Positions 50,921-50,975 of a stretch of DNA of 50,975 bases are shown piece by piece (position 1 is the first letter of the stretch; the number at the start of each line of letters is the position of its first letter). Under the pieces are notes generated by a model. It did not search any database, was not told the origin of the DNA, and saw nothing but the letters and a program-made list of their open reading frames with translations. Both the position numbers and the translations under genes were made by a program. The DNA comes from an uncultured Caldimonas sp. (GTDB taxonomy: Bacteria; Pseudomonadota; Gammaproteobacteria; Burkholderiales; Burkholderiaceae): NCBI RefSeq assembly GCF_946480305.1, contig NZ_CAMLJQ010000030.1, positions 1 through 50,975 on the forward strand, given 5' to 3'.

Positions 50921-50975
50921 CTAGAAGATCGACCGCCCCGTCAACGTCGTGAGCAGCTCCAGCGCCAGCGAACCC
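50921..50975 (-). CDS. Possible C-terminal end of a gene (partial)
   Basis: The minus strand at the right edge reads GSLALELLTTLTGRSIF followed by TAG, with codon use like the core genes. It may be the last 17 residues of a gene that continues outside the window. The fragment is too short to name. It would be convergent with the TctC-type gene at a distance of about 110 nt. Confidence 0.3.
   Translation of the reverse strand, partial: GSLALELLTTLTGRSIF

Noticed and set aside
1..50975. CRISPR arrays, insertion sequences, rRNA operons
   Set aside because: No regularly spaced repeats, transposase motifs or rRNA-like conserved stretches were seen in either strand.

Overview
The window is a high-GC chromosome segment whose gene content points to a betaproteobacterium of the order Burkholderiales: a Bug/TctC-type solute receptor, a BpeEF/CeoAB-like RND efflux locus with LysR and LlpE-like partners, many lipoproteins with a poly-glycine tether after the lipobox cysteine, and E. 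coli-like NADP glutamate dehydrogenase. The species cannot be named from the sequence alone. Almost every gene is complete. The left edge cuts glycerol kinase, and the right edge probably cuts a minus-strand gene.

Layout. 0-5 kb: end of glpK, a fatty-acid desaturase, an AAA+ ATPase, then small enzymes and a WYL regulator closed by an intrinsic terminator. 5-8.5 kb: a secreted hydrolase lipoprotein and an OmpW-like porin, then a strong terminator and convergent galM. 8.7-12.8 kb: a tightly overlapping operon of an MglA-like small GTPase, a histidine kinase and a response-regulator/GspE-PilB fusion ATPase. 12.8-17 kb: GDPD, EamA transporter, GST, AraC regulator and VOC protein. 17-22.4 kb: amidase and peptide-type binding protein, gdhA in the opposite direction, and a lone OppF/DppF-like ATPase. 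23.7-31.7 kb: the outer membrane factor, RND pump and adaptor genes, an LlpE-like hydrolase that appears to lack its catalytic serine and histidine, and a divergent LysR regulator. 31.7-36 kb: small genes of mostly unknown role, including DUF488, DUF1304, an acetyltransferase and an Imm5-like protein. 36.2-40.3 kb: two GH5-like lipoproteins, a DUF3617 protein and an alpha/beta-hydrolase lipoprotein. 40.5-42.4 kb: a LytS/LytTR two-component pair. 42.5-45.5 kb: a short methyltransferase, an FGE-fold lipoprotein and two proteins of unknown function.

45.6-49.1 kb is different. Base composition falls visibly below that of the neighbours and four minus-strand genes lie in a row: a membrane/coiled-coil protein overlapping a small acidic protein, a DUF6602-like protein with PD-(D/E)XK-like residues, and a GHKL ATPase domain placed between two STAS-like segments. 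A 128-nt imperfect palindrome with RYYYAAC/GTTRRRY ends lies between the second and third genes, and a GTTAGGC box precedes the first, which looks like an integron gene cassette. This island is the best candidate in the window for an undescribed mobile, possibly defensive, system. An 800-bp stretch without a convincing gene follows, then a TctC-type receptor gene near the right edge.

All functions are read from motifs and gene order without database searches. Weak calls carry low confidence.
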